From positions 62,001 to 126,000 of the forward strand of contig NZ_JACIGE010000006.1 in NCBI RefSeq assembly GCF_014197755.1: a stretch of DNA of 64,000 bases, written 5' to 3'. This document shows positions 48,423 to 57,225 of this stretch, one piece after another. Both the position numbers and the translations under genes were made by a program. Under the pieces are notes generated by a model. It searched no databases and was not told where the DNA came from. It saw only the letters and a list, made by a program, of their open reading frames with translations. Origin of the DNA: Rhodocyclus tenuis (GTDB lineage Bacteria; Pseudomonadota; Gammaproteobacteria; Burkholderiales; Rhodocyclaceae). Every line of letters begins with the position of its first letter. Position 1 is the stretch's first letter.

Positions 48423-49193
48423 ATGAGTGAATCGGCGCCACCCGTTCCTGAGTCGCATGCTTTGTCGGCACGGCTGTCGCATCCGTGCTTCCCCCAGCCG
48501 CAAGACGCGAACGTCAAGGTCTGGCGGTATATGGACCTCGCCAAGCTCATTTCTCTCATTCAATTGCGAGCGCTCTACCTGGCACGGCTTGATCAGTTGG
48601 CAGATCCGTACGAAGGATCTACTACTCAATTGACGGCAGCCGGAATCGACGCATTTCTCAAGAACGTCGGCTCAGCGAATGGCTACAAGGAGCTCGGCGG
48701 CTTTTATCGCAAGGCGCGAGAGTCCACTTTCGTGTCGTGTTGGCACGCGAACGAGCACGAGTCCGAGGCAATGTGGCGCCTCTATGGCGGCCTGAGCGGC
48801 GGGGTCGCGGTACAAACGACCTACGCTAAGTTGGTCAAGTCGATTGAACAAGTGGGCGAAGTCTATGTCGGCCTTGTTCGCTACATCGATTACTCCACCG
48901 CCTCGTTTCCTGACGCGAACGCCTTCTATCCAGTCATGCACAAGAGAGCTTCGTTCGCCTACGAGCGAGAGGTGAGACTGGTTCGGTACCGGGGGTCGCC
49001 GCCAGAGCCAGATAGCCCCCCAACCAGCTTATCGATACCGTGGAACATTGAAGCCTTTGCCGAGCAGATTTTCGTTGACCCATACGCTCCCGGCTACTAC
49101 TTCGAAGCAGTGAAGGCTGTTCTCTCATCAATGGCACCCGCTCTAGTCTCCCGTCTAGCATGGTCGCAAATGAAAGCGGCCCCTTTCTTCTAG
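48423..49193 (+). CDS. Integron cassette 4: DUF2971 family protein
   Basis: This 256-aa soluble protein matches DUF2971: VWRYMDLAKLISLIQ, the LYLARLDQLADPYEGS block, FVSCWHANEHESEAMWRLY and FAYEREVRLVRY, then the C-terminal FVDPYAPGYY. The family is common in integron cassettes and genomic islands, often near toxin or defence genes; its biochemistry is unknown. Start is 4 bp after the attC3 core. Confidence 0.85.
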   Translation: MSESAPPVPESHALSARLSHPCFPQPQDANVKVWRYMDLAKLISLIQLRALYLARLDQLADPYEGSTTQLTAAGIDAFLKNVGSANGYKELGGFYRKARESTFVSCWHANEHESEAMWRLYGGLSGGVAVQTTYAKLVKSIEQVGEVYVGLVRYIDYSTASFPDANAFYPVMHKRASFAYEREVRLVRYRGSPPEPDSPPTSLSIPWNIEAFAEQIFVDPYAPGYYFEAVKAVLSSMAPALVSRLAWSQMKAAPFF

Positions 49194-49202
49194 CATGCAG
49201 AC

Positions 49203-49258
49203 GGCTAACCCTTCCTTCAAGCGGACCTGCCTACGGCAGGCCGCTTAAGTCAAGCGTT
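49203..49258 (+). repeat. attC site of cassette 4, split by an IS
   Basis: It runs from GGCTAAC with arms AAGCGGACCTGCC / GGCAGGCCGCTT and stops in CGTT at 49255-49258, where the IS begins. The missing part of the core is on the other side of the IS: CGTTAGAG at 51044-51051. Rejoined, the core reads GTTAGAG. Confidence 0.8.
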
Positions 49259-51044
49259 GACGCTGTAGAAAAACCCATTTCCAACTCGATTTCCGGCAAA
49301 AAATTTAGCGCAGGTTTGATCTGCGCCAAATTGCTTTTTCATGCCGTTTAACTGGTCGGTGGTCGTTCTCTCAGGCCAGGGGGCCGGCAGGTCTCACCGT
49401 GATGGCATTTCGCTTCATTCCGCCTACTGCCCATACCCGTGATGCGCCAGTTTCTCGATGTTATGCACCAGGCAGTACAGTTTCCACTGCGTGTCGACCT
49501 TCTTCCGCCCACGTAGCGTGAACCGATCCAGTCGCTTGTTGTGCCGCAGGTTCCCGAACACCGGTTCAACTGTGGCAAATCTTCTCCCGTAACGGGCTTT
49601 GCCTTCTTCGCTGTCGATGGCCCGCTTCATCCGGTCGCTGTGGCTTTCTTCGGTTGTTCCGGCTTTGCCGCGAAAGAAAGCAACTTGCCGGACCTTCGTC
49701 TTCTCCGGCGTGCGCAGGCATTTGTCCCGTTGCTCGCAGGGCAGGCAGTCGCGTTGGGTGCCACTGTATTTGGTGGCAAGGTGGCCGTTGTGGATGCAGT
49801 TGGTACCATTGCGGTAGAGCTGTTTGCCGGCCGGGCAGGTGCAGATGCCGGTTTCCGGGTCGAGCGTGAAGTCCTGCGGGCGGTAGCATTGGGCGGTCTT
49901 CTTCGGATGCGCCTTGTCGTAGAGCGGTTCAGGCTTTGCCTTGTGTTTGCCTTGATCCTTGAAGCGTTCGTCGCGCTGGCGCATGCCGTTGTCGGCGATC
50001 AAGGCATTGATCTTCTCGTTGGCCAAGCCTTTGAGGTTGGCTTCGGAGTGGTAGCCAGCATCGGCGGTGTAGAGGGTTTCCGGTGTGCTCTGTGCTTGCG
50101 TAGCGCGCACGACAGGCAGCAGCAGTTCCTGTTCTGAACCGGTACCGTGGGCCTGGGCTTCGATGATGATTTGGTGTTTGGCATCGACTGCTGCCACACC
50201 GGTGTAGCCCTGGATGACGCCTTTGCCGGTGGCCATCTTGGCACTCTCCGGATCGGTGCGATTGCTTTTGCGGATGGTGCCCTTGCTGCCTTTGCGATCT
50301 TGGGGGTGATCGGCCAGCCATTGACGTAGTTCGGCGGCTTCTCTCTTCAGGCTTTCGGCGCGTTGCCGGGATATTTCGGCGAGATCGGGTTCGACTGGCA
50401 GGCGGTCGTTCTCCCTGTGGCGTGCGAGCATCTTCCTTGCGGCAGCTTCAAGCTTGTCAGCCTGGTGGGCGAAGTCGGCGCGCGTGCCACTCTTGGCTTT
50501 GGATGCATTGCTAGGCAGCTTGACGCCATCGATGGCAAACATTTCCCGGCCGATCAGGCCTTGCCGGTTGCAGAGGTAGAGCACCTGGGCGAACAGTTGG
50601 GCAAACTCAGCGTCGAGGCTGGAGACGAAGGCGGCCAGTGTGGTGAAGTGCGGAGCGGCATCGCCGGAGAGGGCGATGAAGGTGACGTGTTCGCGGCACA
50701 GCCGCTCGATGCCTCGGCTGCTGACGACGCCTTGGGCGTAGGCGCAAAGGATGACTTTGAGCAGCATCCCCGGCGGATAGGCGCTGGCGCCGCTCTGGTC
50801 GTTGCGATAACGACTGTCGAAAAGGGTAAGGTCGAATTCGTGGTCGAGCAGATGATTAACCGCATGCTCGAAACTGCCAGGGAGAAGCTGTTTCTCCAGA
50901 TCCACCGCGAGGAATCTCGGGCTGGTGTCGATTGCTTTGTAGCGCGCCATGTCCATCTCCGCAAACCAGTTACCGATCAGACCCTTGATATGACAATCGG
51001 TTCACGGCACGATGCGCGGATGGATATTATTTTTATACATCGTC
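49259..51044 (-). mobile_element. IS1182-like insertion sequence inserted in attC4
   Basis: About 1786 bp with one transposase gene on the minus strand. The ends show an imperfect inverted repeat: GACGCTGTAGAAAAA on the left, GACGATGTATAAAAA (minus strand) on the right, 13 of 15 matching. The flanks share GTT (or CGTT), consistent with a 3-4-bp target duplication. The exact end could differ by one base. Confidence 0.75.
49424..50950 (-). CDS. IS1182-like family transposase
   Basis: This 508-aa DDE transposase cuts and rejoins the ends of its IS. Features: the N-terminal domain YPPGMLLKVILCAYAQGV, first catalytic Asp in FAIDGVKLPSNAS, second in LYTADAGYHSE, and C-terminal VEPVFGNLRHNKRLDRF with the Glu. 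A Cys-rich stretch (ICTCPAGK … DCLPCEQRDKC) is typical of this transposase group. The start at MARYKAID has GGAG six bases upstream. The gene looks intact. Confidence 0.88.
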   Translation of the reverse strand: MARYKAIDTSPRFLAVDLEKQLLPGSFEHAVNHLLDHEFDLTLFDSRYRNDQSGASAYPPGMLLKVILCAYAQGVVSSRGIERLCREHVTFIALSGDAAPHFTTLAAFVSSLDAEFAQLFAQVLYLCNRQGLIGREMFAIDGVKLPSNASKAKSGTRADFAHQADKLEAAARKMLARHRENDRLPVEPDLAEISRQRAESLKREAAELRQWLADHPQDRKGSKGTIRKSNRTDPESAKMATGKGVIQGYTGVAAVDAKHQIIIEAQAHGTGSEQELLLPVVRATQAQSTPETLYTADAGYHSEANLKGLANEKINALIADNGMRQRDERFKDQGKHKAKPEPLYDKAHPKKTAQCYRPQDFTLDPETGICTCPAGKQLYRNGTNCIHNGHLATKYSGTQRDCLPCEQRDKCLRTPEKTKVRQVAFFRGKAGTTEESHSDRMKRAIDSEEGKARYGRRFATVEPVFGNLRHNKRLDRFTLRGRKKVDTQWKLYCLVHNIEKLAHHGYGQ

Positions 51045-51082
51045 GTTAGAGATACCGCGCACACCAGGAGAAATTGGCGATT

Positions 51083-53146
51083 ATGGGAAATAGTGGGGGA
51101 GCAGCAGCCAATTCCGGCATTGACTTTCAGCAGCGCGTTGCAGCCTTGGTAATGGCGCATGTCATCGCTGGCGTGAAGGACTTCACCTCTGTGAGTCTTG
51201 GAGGTGTCATTGATGTAAGGGAAATGCGATTTGAGACAAACGATTGCATAGACGACTTGGTTATAATTTCCGATCAGGGTCGCGCCTATATTCAAGCAAA
51301 ACACACCCTTAGCCTTTCGGAAAAGGTCGATTCAGAATACTCATCGGTGTTAAAGCAATTTGTTGCGCAGCATTTGGCTTGTGGCTCGGACTCCGATTCC
51401 TATGTGATCACCACATCATCTGGAGCATCGCGACGAATTACGAAGGAGCTCCGAAAGCTAACAGAAGCAGCTCGCCTCAATGAAGAATCGAGCGACGACA
51501 ATCCATTAACACTCGCTGAAATGGATGTTATTGAAAAGACCAAGGGGCTGCTAGAAGCACATTTTTTCGAAAAGACTGGCTCAGCAATGCCAGGCAGCGA
51601 GTTCAGAAAACTCATCAAAAAAATCCGCGTTGCAATAGTTGACATTGAAGATGGCGCTCCCTTAGAGGCAGCCGTTCTGACTTTGCTGTCAGGAAAATCG
51701 AATATCTCCCCGGTGCTACTGTGGGGAAGTCTGATTGCACTTTGCTTGTCCTTAGCTAAAGACCGTCTTTCCATCGACAAAGCCGCGCTAATGCAAAGAG
51801 TGGGGCGGTTTATTGGCCCTCAGAACCGTACGATGGCTAACGAGGCGGCTAGAGAGTATTTCAGCCTTCAATGCAAGGGGAAGTTTTCTGCCGGGCGTGA
51901 AGTACTACTTGTTAAGTCCCCCTTTCCCGACGCTGATTATTTGATCGTTGAGCTTTATCGCTTCGAAGACGACGGCCAAAAGCGTGTCAGGTTTTTCGAC
52001 GGCAAGGTTGAACTCCTAAACGGAGAAACATTGGATGTCATACATCGTGCCTCGACATACATTGGAATCGAACGCTTTATCGAAGAACACGTAGATAGGT
52101 TTTCTGAGGCACGAATAACGCTCATCCCGATTAACTCAGAGACCAGCCCCGAAGATGAACCCTATGCCAGGGCACATGCAGAGTATTCCGCTCGGCTAGC
52201 CGAGTCGTTGGAAGACCCGCTTAAATGCCTTCACTGTGGAGACCCAGTATCCGAAGACTCCTCCCCTGTTATTGAGATTGAAGAGGATGGTATGGAGCAT
52301 GCAGTCGGCATCGTGCATAGAAAGTGCATGCGCACCACCGACCGGGTTTTGGGTCTAATAACACACGATCTGTTTCGTGAAAATAAGCTTCTCAAGAATT
52401 TCGACTATGTCCGGTGGTTTCTTCACGCCCCTCGTGGCCAGGGTCTATTTTCCGCAGCAGCTCACATTAGCAATCGTGTTTTCCCAATAGCATGGAAGTC
52501 AGACTACAACCGAATATCTAAGGGCTCGTGGTGCGTCAAAATCATGCTTGAAGACGGAAGTGCAAGGTATGTTCATGAGCGTGGAAAGGTCGTTAGGTAT
52601 TCTGAAACTGAAGCCTGCGCAATTGCAGATCACTTCAACGTTCAATTCGACGACGCAAGAAGCAAGAAAGACCCGTGGTGCTATACCTCTGAACAAGAGG
52701 CATTTGGAACTTACTCGACCGCCCTTCAAGTAATGACAGCCGATGAAACATGCATTATGTGCAGTAGCGCGACAGCCGTACGTTACACACAGGCTATAGA
52801 AAATACATACTCGTCTTCCGAGAACTTCTATGCGCCTCTTGTAATTCTTCTGGAAGAAGAGTCGGGACTCCCGATTTCGTTTGCTAGCGCGATATTTCTT
52901 ATTACCAACCCACTTCGATTAGAAAGATTTGTTGATAACTGGAGGAGGGCAGGAATTGATTTGCCTGCTTTTGTTACTTCAACAATCGGATCTGACGACG
53001 AATTTGATAAGTTCGTACGAAAAGTCAAGGATGATGGGGTGGGTGTCCTCGTTGACCCGATGCTAAACATGTCAGGAGAACTTACCAGCGGGTTCGTCGT
53101 TGAAAACTATTACGATCTTGTCAAAAATGGCGCATCGAATCTCTAA
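51083..53146 (+). CDS. Integron cassette 5: large protein with nuclease-like N-terminus
   Basis: This 687-aa protein is far larger than usual cassette products. Its N-terminus reads SGIDFQQRVAALV (11-23), then E51-TNDCIDDLVII (D57, D58) and YIQAKH (Q71, K73). That spacing of Glu, Asp and Gln-x-Lys is the PD-(D/E)XK nuclease pattern seen in DUF4297/Cap4-like and restriction-type proteins. A CLHC (382-385) and HRKC (412-415) pair may bind zinc, and a further CIMC lies in the C-terminal third. No TM or signal. A phage-defence nuclease is the best guess; family not recognised. A TTG at 51074 is an alternative start. Confidence 0.8.
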   Translation: MGNSGGAAANSGIDFQQRVAALVMAHVIAGVKDFTSVSLGGVIDVREMRFETNDCIDDLVIISDQGRAYIQAKHTLSLSEKVDSEYSSVLKQFVAQHLACGSDSDSYVITTSSGASRRITKELRKLTEAARLNEESSDDNPLTLAEMDVIEKTKGLLEAHFFEKTGSAMPGSEFRKLIKKIRVAIVDIEDGAPLEAAVLTLLSGKSNISPVLLWGSLIALCLSLAKDRLSIDKAALMQRVGRFIGPQNRTMANEAAREYFSLQCKGKFSAGREVLLVKSPFPDADYLIVELYRFEDDGQKRVRFFDGKVELLNGETLDVIHRASTYIGIERFIEEHVDRFSEARITLIPINSETSPEDEPYARAHAEYSARLAESLEDPLKCLHCGDPVSEDSSPVIEIEEDGMEHAVGIVHRKCMRTTDRVLGLITHDLFRENKLLKNFDYVRWFLHAPRGQGLFSAAAHISNRVFPIAWKSDYNRISKGSWCVKIMLEDGSARYVHERGKVVRYSETEACAIADHFNVQFDDARSKKDPWCYTSEQEAFGTYSTALQVMTADETCIMCSSATAVRYTQAIENTYSSSENFYAPLVILLEEESGLPISFASAIFLITNPLRLERFVDNWRRAGIDLPAFVTSTIGSDDEFDKFVRKVKDDGVGVLVDPMLNMSGELTSGFVVENYYDLVKNGASNL

Positions 53147-53207
53147 CTTTTCATTCCACCGGACCTGCGCAAAAAGCCGCGCAGGCCGGTGGATTCAGAC
53201 GTTGAAC
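53141..53207 (+). repeat. attC site of cassette 5
   Basis: 67 bp from CTCTAAC to GTTGAAC, with arms CCACCGGACCTGCGC / GCGCAGGCCGGTGG. It overlaps the stop region of the cassette gene and is close to identical with attC1. Confidence 0.88.
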
Positions 53208-53244
53208 GACAGCATTCCACAAGCGCCCATGGCCGAATTGGGTC

Positions 53245-54901
53245 GAGGCTGTGTGAAAACCCCTCGGCTGTGTACGCCAAACGGAGCGGTGGTGCGTTAA
53301 TTCCTGTACGGAGGTGCAGGAATGAAGCGATTCATCGAAGGCGAGTCCCGCAGTCAACTGAGCTTGTTGCCCGAATGCCTGGAAGATTACATCGGCCCAG
53401 ACAATCCGGTCCGTGTAGTTGACGCGTTTGTTGAAGCCCTCGACTTGGCTGAAATGGGGTTCGACACGTCGGCGGCAGCAACGGGAAGACCCGGCTACCA
53501 CCCCGGACTTCTTCTCAAGCTCTACATCTACGGCTATCTGAACCGCATCCAATCAAGTCGGCGATTGGAGAGAGGGGCTGGGCGGAATGTTGAACTGATG
53601 TGGCTGACCGGCCGCTTATGCCCAGACTTCAAAACGATTGCGGACTTTCGCCGGGACAACGGCAAAGGCATCCGTAATGTCTGCCGGCGCTTTGTAGCCC
53701 TCTGTCGCCAACTTGATTTGTTCAGCGAAGCGGCTGTGGCCGTTGATGGCAGCAAGTTCAAGGCCGTGAATAACCGCGACAAGAACTTCACGCCGCACAA
53801 GTTGGCACAGCGGATGAAACAAATCGACGAGAGCATCGAGCGGTATTTGCAGGAGTTGGATACCGCTGACAGAACGCAATCATCTGATGCCGGCCGACGC
53901 GGCCAGCACATTCAGGAGAAACTGGGCAAGCTTCGCCAGCAGATGGAATATCTCCGTCAAATGGAAGAGCAACTGAAGCTGCAGCCTGACGAACAACTCT
54001 CGCTGACTGACCCGGATGCCCGGTCGATGGCAACCAGCGGTCGCGGCACGGGGATGGTTGGCTACAACGTCCAGGCATCGGTGGATACGAAGCACCACCT
54101 CATTGTTGCTCACGAGGTGACCAACGAAGGCCACGACCGCCGGCAACTGTCGAATATGGCTCTGAAATCGATGGATGCCACCGGCACAGAACAACTGGAC
54201 GTCCTGGCAGACCGGGGCTATTTCAAAGGTCCCGAAATCCTCAAATGCGTTGAGGCAGGCATCACGCCCTGGGTGCCGAAGACGATGACCTCCGATAACA
54301 AGGCCAAGGGGTTATTCGACAAGCGTGATTTCATCTACATCGAAGCGGACGATGAATATCGCTGCCCGGCTGGAGAGCGCTTGATATATCGATACTCTTC
54401 GTCAGAGGATGGGATGAAAATCGACCACTATTTCGCGTCCTCCCTGACTTGCCGACAATGTGCGCAGAAAGCGCAATGCACGACCGGAAAGGAGAGACGC
54501 GTCCGACGCTGGGAGCACGAAGGCGTGCTCGACGCCATGCAACACCGGATGAACATTACGCCCGGGAAGATGAAGCAACGCCGTTGCACCGTTGAACATG
54601 TCTTTGGCACGCTGAAATTCTGGATGGGCTCCGCGCACTTCCTGATGCGACGGCTGAAGAACGTGAAAACCGAGATGAGCTTGCATGTCCTGGGCTACAA
54701 CCTGCGTAGGGTCATCAATCTGCTGGGAGCCGATGAACTAATAGCGGCCATCAGGAGGTGTATGGCTGCAACTTGAAGCAGCCAAGGACAAAAACAACCT
54801 CTTTTACCGCTCAGATTTCGAACACAAGCCGCTTCAAAGTGACAACGCCATCTTCAGCCGCCGCCAGAGCCTCAGCGTTTGGGGCGTTTCCACACAACCT
54901 C
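53245..54901 (+). mobile_element. IS1182-family insertion sequence
   Basis: 1657 bp with inverted ends GAGGCTGTGTGAAAAC (left) and GAGGTTGTGTGGAAAC (right, minus strand), and a 4-bp direct repeat GGTC on both sides (53241-53244 and 54902-54905). A 4-bp target duplication fits the IS1182 family. The element is complete. Confidence 0.88.
53322..54776 (+). CDS. IS1182-family transposase
   Basis: This 484-aa transposase has DDE motifs VAVDGSKFKAVNN (first Asp), DVLADRGYFKG (second Asp) and CTVEHVFGTLKFWMG (Glu). Between them lie a coiled-coil-like insert (~165-215) and a Cys cluster (SLTCRQCAQKAQC). The start MKRFIEGESRSQLSLLP is preceded by GGAGG. The gene is uninterrupted, so the element may still be active. 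Confidence 0.92.
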   Translation: MKRFIEGESRSQLSLLPECLEDYIGPDNPVRVVDAFVEALDLAEMGFDTSAAATGRPGYHPGLLLKLYIYGYLNRIQSSRRLERGAGRNVELMWLTGRLCPDFKTIADFRRDNGKGIRNVCRRFVALCRQLDLFSEAAVAVDGSKFKAVNNRDKNFTPHKLAQRMKQIDESIERYLQELDTADRTQSSDAGRRGQHIQEKLGKLRQQMEYLRQMEEQLKLQPDEQLSLTDPDARSMATSGRGTGMVGYNVQASVDTKHHLIVAHEVTNEGHDRRQLSNMALKSMDATGTEQLDVLADRGYFKGPEILKCVEAGITPWVPKTMTSDNKAKGLFDKRDFIYIEADDEYRCPAGERLIYRYSSSEDGMKIDHYFASSLTCRQCAQKAQCTTGKERRVRRWEHEGVLDAMQHRMNITPGKMKQRRCTVEHVFGTLKFWMGSAHFLMRRLKNVKTEMSLHVLGYNLRRVINLLGADELIAAIRRCMAAT

Positions 54902-55064
54902 GGTCGGAAGCTGTCGGGGACCGAGGATGTCTTGCCTGTCCACTCTGGCCGGCCAAGCGACACTGGGCTGACGCACAAGCAACCGCAGCCCTTCCGAGGG
55001 CGCCGCAAGCAGCTTGCCGTAGGCTACGATGCCAGACCTTGCCAAGCGACGAAATGCCGCCCCC

Positions 55065-55643
55065 ATGAAAACCGAAGCATCTACCGCCAACCCTGGCGCC
55101 GATGGCGCCACCGTTGTCATCACCCACCGGGTGCGCGCCGAGAGCCATGCCGGCTATGAAAGCTGGCTTGATGAGATTGCGCCGCTATGCAAGGCAGCCC
55201 CCGGCCATCTGGACTGGCATCTCGTCCGGCCGATCGCCGGGCTGACCGAGACCTTCACGGTGGTGATCCGCTTCGATACCCGCGAACATCTGCAGCAGTG
55301 GATGGGCTCCGCCGAGCGCAGCCGCCTCATCGAGAAAGTGCAGCCGCTGCTCGTTACCGGCGATGATTTCTTTGTCAGCAGCGGTCTCGATTTCTGGTTT
55401 GCACCAAGCGGCGCCAAGGCCAAGGTGCCGGTGCGCTGGAAGCAGTACCTCGTTACCTGGTCGGCGATCTTTCCGCTGGCGCTTGGCGTGCCGCTGGTAG
55501 TAGTGCCGCTGCTGCGCCTGATCGGCGCGCCAGCCAGCAACGTTTTTACCACCCTGTGCGTCACCGGCGTGGTGGTCTTCCTGATGGTCTACGTGGTGAT
55601 GCCGCGCTATACGCGACTGGTGCAGCGCTGGCTGTTCCGCTAG
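55065..55643 (+). CDS. Antibiotic biosynthesis monooxygenase (ABM) domain protein with C-terminal membrane helices
   Basis: This 192-aa protein has an N-terminal ABM-like ferredoxin fold (VVITHRVRAESHAGYESWL, then GHLDWHLVRP and FTVVIRFDTREHLQQWM). Two TM helices follow at about 129-151 and 160-180. Such ABM-membrane fusions are annotated as probable monooxygenases or ABM-domain proteins; no substrate is known. It marks the return to chromosomal sequence after the integron. Confidence 0.82.
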   Translation: MKTEASTANPGADGATVVITHRVRAESHAGYESWLDEIAPLCKAAPGHLDWHLVRPIAGLTETFTVVIRFDTREHLQQWMGSAERSRLIEKVQPLLVTGDDFFVSSGLDFWFAPSGAKAKVPVRWKQYLVTWSAIFPLALGVPLVVVPLLRLIGAPASNVFTTLCVTGVVVFLMVYVVMPRYTRLVQRWLFR

Positions 55644-55758
55644 CAGCGGTTCAGCGCCTTGCCGGCCGGGAGCGGCGGAGGCATTTCTCCCGCCTGCTAC
55701 AATCGGCGCGTCTTGGTACCGAAGTCGCACGCCACACAGGCGTCGGGCGGCTTCCCAT

Positions 55759-57054
55759 ATGGATATAGCCTTACTGTTTCTCCTCATCCTCGTGAATGGT
55801 GTTTTTGCCATGTCCGAGATTGCCGTTGTTTCCGCGCGCAAGGCCAGACTGCAGAATCTGGCCGACGACGGCAGCGCTGGCGCCAGAGCGGCGCTCAGCT
55901 TGCATCAGGAGCCGGCGGGCTTTTTTTCGACGATCCAGGTCGGCATCACGACGGTCGGCATTCTCAGCGGCGCCATTGGCGAAGCGGCCATCGCCGATCC
56001 GCTGTCCGAGTGGTTCGCCGGGATTCCCCTGCTGACGCCGCATGCGCGAACCGTAGCCCTGACGATCACCGTGGTCGGCCTGACCTACTTTTCGGTGGTG
56101 GTCGGCGAGCTGGTGCCGAAACGCCTGGCCATGCTGGCGCCGGAGGGGATCGCCTCGCTGGTGGCGCGGCCGATGCTGCTGCTGGCTCGCATCAGCCATC
56201 CGCTGGTATTTCTGCTGTCGAGCTCGTGCTCGGCAATCCTCAGCCTCTTCGGCGCAAAACAGAAAGAAGAGCCGCCGGTCACCGATGACGAGATCAACGT
56301 GCTGATGGAACAGGGCGCCGAGGCGGGCGTTTTCCATGAGAGCGAACAGGAACTCGTTTCCAACGTGCTGCGTCTCGACGAGCAGCGGATCGCGGCGATC
56401 ATGACGCCGCGCCGCGAGATGTTCGTCGTTGATCTCGACGAGGACGAAGAGACTGTCCGGCAACGCATCATCGACAGCGAGTTCTCGCGTCTGGTGGTCT
56501 GTCGCGACGGCCTGGAGAACATACTCGGCATCCTGCAAACCGGCGATCTGCTGAAGAAGGCGGTGCCCGGCCACTGCATTTCCTCGGCTGATGTCGAGGC
56601 GGTCCTGCATCCGCCGCTGTACGTGCCGGAATCGGTGACGACGACCAGCCTGCTCGAGAGCTTCCGCCGCGCCCGCCTGCAGTTTGCGCTGATCGTCGAT
56701 GAATACGGCGACGTACAGGGCCTGGTCACGCTGACCGACGTGCTGGCCTCGATTGTCGGCGAGCTGTCGGTGCCCGAGGCGCCGGAGGATCGGGACATCG
56801 TGCAAAGAGAAGACGGCTCCTGGCTGGTCGATGGCGATGTCGGCATTGAACGGCTGAAGTCGGTGCTCGATATCGAGGACGACCTGCCCGGCGAGGACGA
56901 GCACAATTTCCACACGCTCGGCGGCTTCATCATGCATGCGCTCGGGCGCGTCCCGGCGCCCGCGGATCATTTCGAGGCGCTTGCCTGGCGCTTCGAGGTC
57001 ATGGACATGGACGGCAACCGCGTCGACAAGGTCCTCGTTGCGAAGCCGGCGTAG
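55759..57054 (+). CDS. CNNM/CBS-domain membrane protein (CorC/HlyC, 'hemolysin' family)
   Basis: This 431-aa inner-membrane protein has an N-terminal DUF21/CNNM domain with about four TM helices (VNGVFAMSEIAVVSARKARL, then GELVPKRLA), a CBS pair in the middle (IMTPRREMFVVDLDED … LIVDEYGDVQGLVTLTDVL) and a C-terminal CorC_HlyC domain (ALGRVPAPADHF). Relatives transport or sense Mg2+/Co2+ or act in envelope stress; true hemolysin activity is doubtful. Confidence 0.9.
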   Translation: MDIALLFLLILVNGVFAMSEIAVVSARKARLQNLADDGSAGARAALSLHQEPAGFFSTIQVGITTVGILSGAIGEAAIADPLSEWFAGIPLLTPHARTVALTITVVGLTYFSVVVGELVPKRLAMLAPEGIASLVARPMLLLARISHPLVFLLSSSCSAILSLFGAKQKEEPPVTDDEINVLMEQGAEAGVFHESEQELVSNVLRLDEQRIAAIMTPRREMFVVDLDEDEETVRQRIIDSEFSRLVVCRDGLENILGILQTGDLLKKAVPGHCISSADVEAVLHPPLYVPESVTTTSLLESFRRARLQFALIVDEYGDVQGLVTLTDVLASIVGELSVPEAPEDRDIVQREDGSWLVDGDVGIERLKSVLDIEDDLPGEDEHNFHTLGGFIMHALGRVPAPADHFEALAWRFEVMDMDGNRVDKVLVAKPA

Positions 57055-57225
57055 CCGAGTCGATCGCGCCGGCGCGGTTGCCGCTGCGGCAACCGGCGTC
57101 GAGGCGATTCCAGCGCCGCAGCCGCCGCGCGCATGTCATTGTTACCGGCTGCGAACAATCCGCTAAAATCGCGCGCAGCCACAGGCAATCCCATCGATTT
57201 TGCGGCGCCGGACCGGCGTGGATAG

